From Candidatus Latescibacterota bacterium (lineage in GTDB: Bacteria > Krumholzibacteriota > Krumholzibacteriia > Krumholzibacteriales > WJIX01): a DNA stretch of 7,734 bases. Of the stretch, positions 1 to 6,287 are shown one piece after another. The DNA lies in NCBI GenBank assembly GCA_030621255.1, contig JAUXHZ010000041.1:1-7734 (forward strand), written 5' to 3'. Position numbers and translations under genes: made by a program. The first letter of the stretch is position 1. Each line of letters opens with the position of its first letter. The notes beneath the pieces are model-generated. The model was not told where the DNA came from. It made no database searches and saw nothing but the letters and a program-made list of their open reading frames with translations.

Positions 1-413
1 TAGAACCCCTTCGATTTCCGTTCATACCGTTCGTTATCATTCTGCCATCTATCCTGTCCCTGGGTATTAATCCCGACAGCCAGAGCCGGCCCTCCAATTA
101 TTTCCTCAACCAATCTTAATCGCATTCTGATTCCAGGCCTGTTATTATTATGGATGTCGCCGCGGCCGATGAAATTTTGGAGTCCGAATGAAACCCCAAT
201 CATCAAGCGTTCACGAAACCCGACATCACACCCAAACAAAAGACTGTTACTAGGGCCAACCGAACCCTCGTACATATAACTCCCATGAGGGATAATCCCG
301 GCCGTAGGACTCTCTACAATTGTAATATCTTCATGAAATTGCCCATAGGACTGACCGAAAGAGAGCATAATAACCAGGATCACAAATGACAGACTATAAT
401 ATAATTTCAACAT
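1..413 (-). CDS. Secreted, probably outer-membrane beta-barrel protein (5' part, truncated by window edge)
   Basis: This frame runs open from ATG at 413-411 to the left edge, giving 137 codons and no stop, so the C-terminus is missing. The first ~25 residues form a signal peptide: MLKLYYS, then a hydrophobic stretch (SFVILVIMLSFG), with likely cleavage near SYG/QF. The mature start contains VESPTAGIIPHGSY, then alternating hydrophobic, Gly-rich segments (LLFGCDVGFRERLMIGVSFG, RPGIRMRLRLVEE, GPALAVGINTQG) ending in RYERKSKGFY. This pattern resembles amphipathic beta strands of outer-membrane proteins annotated only as hypothetical in FCB-like candidate phyla; that match is from memory. The start overlaps the dnaE stop by 20 bases in another frame and has GGAG six bases upstream, which supports real, coupled translation. 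No catalytic motif is visible. A secreted protein is likely; the barrel fold is inferred. Confidence 0.75.
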   Translation of the reverse strand, partial: MLKLYYSLSFVILVIMLSFGQSYGQFHEDITIVESPTAGIIPHGSYMYEGSVGPSNSLLFGCDVGFRERLMIGVSFGLQNFIGRGDIHNNNRPGIRMRLRLVEEIIGGPALAVGINTQGQDRWQNDNERYERKSKGF

Positions 414-3400
414 TTTCTACTCCAGCAATTTCCTCGAGGTTTTTTATAAACTCCAGAGTTGGAGAAACATTGTAACTCCTCGATCTAATGAAAAACTTGT
501 TATCCCCATTTTCGTGCCATTTAAAAATCAATTCTTTCCTTCCAGGAAATTGTGCCACAGTTTGTTTCAGAGATACAAGCCCATTTTCGTTAAAAAGATC
601 CCGTTGCAGGGTTAAATAAACCTTGCCGGCCAGATGACTCAACGCGCCATCAATAGAGAAAACCCTGTCTGCAATAACTTTGTTGTCTCCCCTCTCTTTA
701 GAGGAAACCTTACCTTTGATTACTACAAGATTTTCTAATTTCAGCTCTTCCCTGCTATTCTCATAACAACTTGCAAACACAATCGCTTCGAAAGAACCTA
801 AAAAGTCCTCCATACCCACAAAAGCCATAGATTTTCCCCGCCGGTCCAGAATAACCCGCACACTGGTAACAAGCCCCGCGATAATAACATTTTTCCTGTC
901 TTTTTTTCCGTAGAGGTCATTGCTTTCCGTGTTAACAATATGACTCAAAATACCCTTGTAACGATCGAGAGGATGGCCTGAAAAATAGAAACCGAGTGAC
1001 TCCTTCTCATTTTTTAACTTTTCGCTCTCTTCCCATGGAGGAACATCTTCAAGCCTGATCATATCCGACGAAGACGAACCATCGAAAAACCCAAGAAAGG
1101 TTTGTCCCCTGTCCCTCTCGCTCTGGCGTTTTTGCGCGTGGGCCAGAATTGTGTCAAGGGTTGCTATTTTCTGAGATCTTGTCCCGGGCAAATTATCCGT
1201 GGCCCCGCTCCGTATGAGACTCTCTAGTGCGCGTCTGTTCACATTGCGCAGATCAATCCTTTCACAAAAATCATACAGATCAACAAAGGGGCCGTCTTTC
1301 AGAGCATCAACAATAGCTTCAGCTGCTGCAACACCCATATTCTTAATAGCCACCAGACCATATGTTATTTCTCCGTTTGATAGATCGAATTCCTTGCCGC
1401 TTGAGTTTACATCCGGTCCCCGGACGACTATTCCCAAACTATGGCATTCTTCAAGCAATATCACAAGCCTGTCTGTATTTCCCATATCATTCGTCATAGC
1501 GGCCGCCATAAACGCTGCCGGGTAATGAGCCTTCAAATATGCCGTTTGCATAGATACCATGGCATAAGCGGCAGAATGTGATTTATTAAATCCATACCCC
1601 GCGAAATGCGCCATTAATTCAAATATTTTATTGGCCTTCTGCTTGCCGATTCCCCGCTCATCTGCTCCTTTGACAAAGAGTTCCTTCTGTTCGGCCATGA
1701 TTTTTTTATTCTTTTTTCCCATTGCACGTCTGAGAATATCGGCCTGCCCAAGCGAGAAACCCGCCAGATCACTCGCGATACGCATCACCTGTTCCTGATA
1801 CAAAATTACTCCATAAGTGTCTTTGAGAATCGGTTCGAGCCTGGGATGAACATAAGCGATTTTTTTTCTTCCATGTTTACATTCAATAAAATCAGTAACC
1901 ATGTTACTGCCGAGAGGCCCCGGCCGGTACAAAGCGTTTATCGCGGTTATATTATCAAATGTTGTAGGTTCTATTTTTTTCAGAAGTTCACGCATGCCCG
2001 CGCTCTCAAGTTGGAAAATACCTATCGTTTTCCCTGCCTGCAAGAGATCGAAAGTCTTCGGATCCTCAATAGGTATATCTTCAGCTTTAATTTTCACGCC
2101 CTTATGTTTCATTATCAAAAGCAGAGTGTTTTGAATGTGCGAAAGCGTTTTTAGGCCCAGAACATCTATTTTTAGCAATCCGATACTATCCAAAATTTTC
2201 ATTTCATACTGTGTTGTTATTTCACCCTTGTTTGATCTGTAAAGAGGAACATGATTAACAAGAGGAGTGGGGGTTATAACCAGACCGGCGGCGTGCGTAG
2301 AAGCATGTCTCGCCAACCCTTCGAGTGAAAAAGAAAGGGTTAACAATCTCTTTACAGTTGGATCATTTTCGAAAAGATTCCTTAATTCAGGTACATTCTT
2401 TGTAGCATCAGAAAGAGTTACTCCAGGTTGAGCGGGTATCATCTTAGCCAATTTATCCACATCTCCATATGGAATTTTTAAAACCCTTCCCACATCTCTT
2501 ATCACAGCTCTGGCAGCCATTCTTCCAAATGTTATTATCTGGCAAACATTTTCTTTTCCATAGGTTTCAACTACATGGTCAATTACTTCCTGCCTTTTAT
2601 CATCACAAAAATCTATATCTATATCGGGCATCGATACTCTCTCCGGATTCAGAAAGCGCTCAAAGAGAAGGCCATTATCCAGGGGGTTAATACTGGTAAT
2701 ACCAAGAATATAACATACCAGACTCCCCGCGGCCGACCCTCTGCCCGGCCCGACTGGAATATCGGCTCCCTTGGCAAATTCCACAATATCCCATACAATC
2801 AGAAAATAGCTTGAAAATCCCATTTTTTTAATAACATTTAATTCATATTTGATTCTTTCGATTACCTTAGCATTTACATCTTCAATCACATCTCCCATTC
2901 TTTCCGTTACCAGGCTTTCAAGATATTCATCCGGTGATCCGTATCGTTTCGGTATTGGTGATTGTGGAAGTTGCGTTTCTTTTTCTTTAAATTTGAGGTT
3001 GCATTTTTCGGCTATTTCCAGTGTGTTTTTCAGTGCTTCTTCGTGATCGGGAAAAAGGTTCGCCATCTGCTCGGGAGTCTTAAAATAGGTTTCCGGGTTT
3101 GATTTAAGTCCTCTGCTTTGGTCATCAAGGTCACTGCCTGTCTGGAGACAAAGAAGAATATCATGAGCTTCATGCTCTTCAGCGGTGCAATAATGGCAAT
3201 CATTTGTTACAACGAGCGGTAATCCGAGTTTTTTTGCTAGATCGGTTAACCTTGGAATTAGAATCAATTCCTTTTCTATCCCGTGGTTCTGAAGCTCAAT
3301 ATAGAAATCTCCACTAGCGAAAATTGAGACTAATCTCTCGGCAAACTTATATGCTTCATCTCTTTTATCTGAAAGAAGAAGTTTAGGGATGCTGCCCTGC

Positions 3401-3822
3401 AGACAAGCGCTCATCCCGATAAGGCCTTCCGAATAATCTTTAAGAATATCTAAATCTATACGCGGTTTATAGTAAAAACCTTTTGTGTAAGCAATGGATG
3501 AAAGTTTAAGAAGGTTTCTGTATCCAGTTTCATTTTTAACTAGAAGAACTAGATGATCGTTCCTCCTCTGCGAGCCTTTGCCTCTTGAATCGATCCCGTC
3601 CGTTGCCAGATATGTTTCCATCCCCAGGATTGGCTTTACCCCCGCCTTCAAAGCTTCTCTGTGAAATTGTATGGCGCCAAACATATTTCCATGATCGGTA
3701 AGCGCTACAGCTGACATACCCATTTCCGCGGCCTTGGCAACTAGATCCTTGGTCCTAAATGCTCCATCAAGAAGACTATATTCAGAATGGTTATGAAGAT
3801 GAAGAAAATTGGCATTATTCAT
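394..3822 (-). CDS. dnaE: DNA polymerase III subunit alpha (DnaE1 type)
   Basis: Catalytic subunit of the replicative polymerase: it extends primers 5'->3' at the fork in the cytoplasm, tethered by the beta clamp. The 1142 residues are close to E. coli DnaE (1160), with no gap, frameshift or intein. Residues 1-~215 are the PHP domain (HLHNHSEYSLLDG at 8-20, TDHG at 42-45, TNDCHY at 206-211). The palm has GPGRGSAAGS (358-367) and catalytic acids D402 and D404 in PDIDIDF, plus D553 in KIDVLGL. YRPGPLG (632-638) and GYGFNKSHSAAYA (742-754) are typical family motifs. A helix-hairpin-helix region follows (~818-870), then a possible clamp-binding motif (907-913), an OB fold (~978-1055) and a C-terminal domain to 1142. 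The start has GAGGAG eight bases upstream. It lies 27 bases after the peptidase gene and overlaps the next gene by 20 bases, so it is probably mid-operon. The PHP domain looks catalytically intact. Confidence 0.99.
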   Translation of the reverse strand: MNNANFLHLHNHSEYSLLDGAFRTKDLVAKAAEMGMSAVALTDHGNMFGAIQFHREALKAGVKPILGMETYLATDGIDSRGKGSQRRNDHLVLLVKNETGYRNLLKLSSIAYTKGFYYKPRIDLDILKDYSEGLIGMSACLQGSIPKLLLSDKRDEAYKFAERLVSIFASGDFYIELQNHGIEKELILIPRLTDLAKKLGLPLVVTNDCHYCTAEEHEAHDILLCLQTGSDLDDQSRGLKSNPETYFKTPEQMANLFPDHEEALKNTLEIAEKCNLKFKEKETQLPQSPIPKRYGSPDEYLESLVTERMGDVIEDVNAKVIERIKYELNVIKKMGFSSYFLIVWDIVEFAKGADIPVGPGRGSAAGSLVCYILGITSINPLDNGLLFERFLNPERVSMPDIDIDFCDDKRQEVIDHVVETYGKENVCQIITFGRMAARAVIRDVGRVLKIPYGDVDKLAKMIPAQPGVTLSDATKNVPELRNLFENDPTVKRLLTLSFSLEGLARHASTHAAGLVITPTPLVNHVPLYRSNKGEITTQYEMKILDSIGLLKIDVLGLKTLSHIQNTLLLIMKHKGVKIKAEDIPIEDPKTFDLLQAGKTIGIFQLESAGMRELLKKIEPTTFDNITAINALYRPGPLGSNMVTDFIECKHGRKKIAYVHPRLEPILKDTYGVILYQEQVMRIASDLAGFSLGQADILRRAMGKKNKKIMAEQKELFVKGADERGIGKQKANKIFELMAHFAGYGFNKSHSAAYAMVSMQTAYLKAHYPAAFMAAAMTNDMGNTDRLVILLEECHSLGIVVRGPDVNSSGKEFDLSNGEITYGLVAIKNMGVAAAEAIVDALKDGPFVDLYDFCERIDLRNVNRRALESLIRSGATDNLPGTRSQKIATLDTILAHAQKRQSERDRGQTFLGFFDGSSSSDMIRLEDVPPWEESEKLKNEKESLGFYFSGHPLDRYKGILSHIVNTESNDLYGKKDRKNVIIAGLVTSVRVILDRRGKSMAFVGMEDFLGSFEAIVFASCYENSREELKLENLVVIKGKVSSKERGDNKVIADRVFSIDGALSHLAGKVYLTLQRDLFNENGLVSLKQTVAQFPGRKELIFKWHENGDNKFFIRSRSYNVSPTLEFIKNLEEIAGVENVEIIL
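420..423 (-). promoter_or_regulatory. Ribosome binding site of the putative outer-membrane protein, inside dnaE
   Basis: The minus strand reads GGAG followed by TAGAAA and ATG, a six-base spacer. The site lies within the last codons of dnaE, so ribosomes finishing dnaE reach it directly. It fixes the start at 413 and supports translational coupling. Confidence 0.6.
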
Positions 3823-3830
3823 CCGTATAA

Positions 3831-3836
3831 CTCCTC
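3831..3836 (-). promoter_or_regulatory. Strong ribosome binding site of dnaE
   Basis: The minus strand reads GAGGAG, then an eight-base spacer (TTATACGG) and the dnaE ATG at 3822-3820. It lies in the 27-base gap after the peptidase TAA. The gap has no room for a promoter with leader and shows no terminator, which favours cotranscription with the upstream gene. A run of six G (minus strand, 3839-3844) lies just before it. Confidence 0.8.
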
Positions 3837-3849
3837 AACCCCCCAGAAA

Positions 3850-6078
3850 TTATTCCAACACAAATCCGAAATCCTTAACGGCAACATTTCCAACCCTGTC
3901 ACCTATCTCCACTCGAAGTGAAACTGTTTTCTCCTGGCGGAATGCTGGAACAGGGATATAGAGCTTATCGCGAATTTGATCCCAGTGGCTAACCGTCCAT
4001 TTTCCATTCCAAAACACCCTTGATGAATATGGATCAATTCCGCTTCCCTTATCCTCAATCGTAAGATAATAAATGTACTTCCTGAAGAATCCGCTGCCTG
4101 AAAAATTTCCGGCCTTTTTAATATCCCCGATTTTCGGTGGAAGCCTGTCTCTTAAATAGGCATAAGTGCCGCTTTCATTAATATCGACACTTCCCCCCTC
4201 CATCTCAGGAACCCCGACACATTTCCACACTGAATCATCAGCGTCAAATTGGAAAAGCCCTACATTACCTTCACGGCAACCAGACACCCTGATCGGTTCA
4301 AAGAAGCAATCGGCCGCGAAATCCAGGTTAAAGGGGGTTGAAATCATACTCATTCCGCTATCTTCGCGTGCTGATAAAGGAACGGAGCTGATAATACAAG
4401 GGACCCTTCCCTTTACCGAGGACGATTCAAGATTTATTTTCAAACTGTTCGATATCCTGAAAACCCCTTCGCGGCCCGATTCTAAAAGGACAACTCTGGC
4501 TGCATAATATTTATTAAATTCATATCCTCTATAATCTCTTCCGTAAATATTGAAAAGATTTTCTCCATTATTGATCGCCCCATATTTAAATAGCGCGAGA
4601 TATAATTTTTCTCCAAGCTGTTCCGCCTTAATCTGCAATGGTCCGTTATTATTGATAATTTCAACTCTCGGAGGGGAAGCTAAAATTTTATCTGTTTTTA
4701 TTTCAAGAGCTAATCCTCCTGCAATACGCCTTACCTGACATTCACAAAAGACCATATCCTCAGCGCTTTTCGCTTCAGGAGAGGCAAAGCATTCACTAAC
4801 CGAAGCCCCCTCGTCATCAACCACAACATATTTATAAACAGCGTTACTTACCGGAGATACTTTCCCCTTAGCGTACTTACCAATATATCTAAGCGGTACA
4901 TTTCCCCAACTTTCCCCGTCATTAAACGATTCAAACAATTCTTCATTTACCCTCCCCCCATCCGGGTCAATGGAAGAAACTACAACCTCAAAGTCATTTT
5001 CAAGTCTTTTTGCCGTATGAATAACAGGATAATCATTCAGGATGAAATGAAATTTCCCCTTTGCCTCATTCCCGAAAGAATCGCTTACAAACAATTCACC
5101 CCTGTGCAAACCCTTCTTCAGAAAAACACAATCAGTCATACTGCTGTCAGAGCAAATAACACCTGTCCCATTCCGATCAGAACGGGAATTACCCTCTTTT
5201 CTGAAGAGAAGATTAAATCTCCGCGTCCAGGATTTCCCATATTTGTCATACTCAAAAGCAATCTCGCCACTCTGCCCATACGAAAAAATCCTGTTTTCGA
5301 TACGGTATAAAACACGGCCGTCAACCGACAACTCTATAGAAAACGGGCCCATTTTATAGCCCCCTACACTCTGCTCATCCCATGTTGATAAACCGAACCC
5401 AAACACACCGTCAAGCTGAAGAGTATCCGTTATTTCATATGAATTTTTCTCTCTGATTTTGAAATTGAGAACTTTCGGTGAATAGTGTTCGTCAATTTTA
5501 CTGCCATACCCGAGAGGAACAACTTCCAGCGCTGAAATAAGAGGCGGCATACCATCATCTATTTCAAATATATCAGGAAGAGGGTTAATTGGGCTTCCAG
5601 CATTGTTCCGTAACTCAAAATGGAGATGAGGCGATTTGCAACCCGATCTGCCCGAAAAAGCCACCGTATCCCCTATGTCAAATCTGAACTTTCCATCTTC
5701 CAGAAACAGGTCACACCAATTCTCTCTGGATTCAGTCATTTTATTATATATCATAGAATCAATAGCGGCGCCAAAACTATGGAGGTGAGCATATACGGCT
5801 GTTTCACCGTTGTCGAGTTCCAAATATAGAGCTTTTCCGTAACCTGACGGTCTAACCTTGATCCTCTTAACATACCCGCCGCTGATCGCAAAACAGGGAA
5901 GACCAACCCGGCCGAAGCAACGAATATCGATCCCGGCATGATAATGCCCTTCTCTATACTCCCCGAAAGTAGAACTTATTTTTCTGTTGCCCGCCATAGG
6001 CCACAGATATATCTCTTTCGCTTCGGCTGATGCTGATAAAATGGATATAACTGCCAGTATGATAATTCTTGTTCTCAT
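3850..6078 (-). CDS. Exported M23 family metallopeptidase with Ig-like C-terminal domains
   Basis: Probable periplasmic zinc endopeptidase acting on peptidoglycan cross-bridges, or an envelope protein with this fold. The first 20 residues are a signal peptide (MRTRIIILAV..., cleavage likely after AEA). The M23/LytM domain spans ~22-165 and keeps every expected residue: H47 and D51 (HYHAGID), H98 (YAHLH), and H151 and H153 (SPHLHFELR). An insert of ~35 residues (101-135) sits between the YAHLH strand and DIGDTVAFSGRSG; a similar insert is usual in long M23 proteins of Bacteroidetes-like groups. Residues ~170-640 are beta-rich and unassigned, with phrases such as SSIDPDGG (368-375) and FESFNDGESWG (382-392). 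Residues ~641-742 form an Ig-like module (EDKGSGID at 675-682, GDRVGN at 726-731). The protein carries 13 cysteines. No normal SD is seen before ATG 6078; only CTGGA abuts it. It is first in the run with dnaE. The catalytic assignment is firm; the substrate is inferred. Confidence 0.95.
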   Translation of the reverse strand: MRTRIIILAVISILSASAEAKEIYLWPMAGNRKISSTFGEYREGHYHAGIDIRCFGRVGLPCFAISGGYVKRIKVRPSGYGKALYLELDNGETAVYAHLHSFGAAIDSMIYNKMTESRENWCDLFLEDGKFRFDIGDTVAFSGRSGCKSPHLHFELRNNAGSPINPLPDIFEIDDGMPPLISALEVVPLGYGSKIDEHYSPKVLNFKIREKNSYEITDTLQLDGVFGFGLSTWDEQSVGGYKMGPFSIELSVDGRVLYRIENRIFSYGQSGEIAFEYDKYGKSWTRRFNLLFRKEGNSRSDRNGTGVICSDSSMTDCVFLKKGLHRGELFVSDSFGNEAKGKFHFILNDYPVIHTAKRLENDFEVVVSSIDPDGGRVNEELFESFNDGESWGNVPLRYIGKYAKGKVSPVSNAVYKYVVVDDEGASVSECFASPEAKSAEDMVFCECQVRRIAGGLALEIKTDKILASPPRVEIINNNGPLQIKAEQLGEKLYLALFKYGAINNGENLFNIYGRDYRGYEFNKYYAARVVLLESGREGVFRISNSLKINLESSSVKGRVPCIISSVPLSAREDSGMSMISTPFNLDFAADCFFEPIRVSGCREGNVGLFQFDADDSVWKCVGVPEMEGGSVDINESGTYAYLRDRLPPKIGDIKKAGNFSGSGFFRKYIYYLTIEDKGSGIDPYSSRVFWNGKWTVSHWDQIRDKLYIPVPAFRQEKTVSLRVEIGDRVGNVAVKDFGFVLE

Positions 6079-6088
6079 TCCAGAATCA

Positions 6089-6117
6089 AATTAACACCCC
6101 TTCTATTCTATTGTCAA
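6089..6117 (-). promoter_or_regulatory. Candidate promoter of the peptidase-dnaE run
   Basis: On the minus strand a perfect TTGACA lies at 6117-6112. Sixteen bases on is GTTAAT (6095-6090, four of six matches to TATAAT), or seventeen bases on TTAATT. The following TTAATTTG (6094-6087) also differs at one base from the Bacteroidetes -7 box TAnnTTTG. Transcription would start about 6083, only a few bases before ATG 6078, so the message would have almost no leader. This agrees with the missing SD. Found by eye and not scored. Confidence 0.35.
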
Positions 6118-6213
6118 CAACTCTGAAAAAGTTTGCGCAACTGGTCTTTATATGCTAATTTCCATAAGCAATACCAATTGAACCGCGTCTGAGGTTTTTC
6201 AGCTTCAGTTTAC

Positions 6214-6237
6214 ATTGTGGTGTCGCGACAAATCAAT
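6214..6237. promoter_or_regulatory. 24-base imperfect dyad with perfect TGTCGCGACA core, candidate operator
   Basis: The core TGTCGCGACA (6221-6230) is its own reverse complement. Three unpaired bases on each side separate it from outer arms ATTG (6214-6217) and CAAT (6234-6237), which are also symmetric about the same centre. It lies 50 bases before the isomerase start and ~135 bases behind the divergent peptidase start, a normal place for a dimeric regulator. I do not recognise the binding family. Confidence 0.4.
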
Positions 6238-6251
6238 GTTACGCTATGAGA

Positions 6252-6257
6252 TAGAAT
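6252..6257 (+). promoter_or_regulatory. Possible -10 box for the isomerase gene
   Basis: TAGAAT matches TATAAT at five of six positions and would start transcription near 6264, leaving a leader of about 24 bases that includes the ribosome binding site. No good -35 hexamer sits 16-18 bases upstream, so the promoter may be activator-dependent, or the match may be chance. Confidence 0.25.
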
Positions 6258-6273
6258 ATTTTGTTATTTTAAA

Positions 6274-6284
6274 AAGGAAAAGGG
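6274..6284 (+). promoter_or_regulatory. Ribosome binding site of the PpiD-like isomerase gene
   Basis: The purine stretch AAGGAAAAGGG lies just before TAT and the ATG at 6288-6290. The first AGGA is about ten bases from the start and the second AGGG only three. It supports this start, which also places the membrane anchor correctly at the N-terminus. Confidence 0.6.
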
Positions 6285-6287
6285 TAT

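Noticed and set aside
1199..1525. 108-codon open frame on the plus strand inside dnaE
   Set aside because: It is antisense to a strongly conserved part of dnaE, has no recognisable domain and no supporting start signal; a coding shadow.
2608..2628. TCTATATC-type short repeat
   Set aside because: It is the codon pattern of the catalytic PDIDIDF motif of dnaE, not a DNA repeat.
394..3822. Intein or split in dnaE
   Set aside because: The motifs run in normal order and spacing from PHP to the C-terminus, and the length fits the intact family; no insertion at the catalytic sites.
3839..3844. Run of six C (six G on the coding strand) between the peptidase and dnaE, possible phase-variable tract
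   Set aside because: Short and outside the coding frames; slippage would shift the gap by one base without affecting either reading frame.
4482..4664. Short minus-strand frames inside the M23 gene (also 5136-5324 and 5751-5939)
   Set aside because: Alternative-frame shadows of the 742-residue gene, with no domain or ribosome binding site.
6133..6140. TTGCGCAA palindrome in the intergenic region
   Set aside because: Only eight bases, with no symmetric extension; expected by chance.
6189..6202. CTGA...TCAG hairpin with a T-run, possible terminator
   Set aside because: The stem is four base pairs and the T-run is in the loop, not after the stem; there is also no gene ending here.
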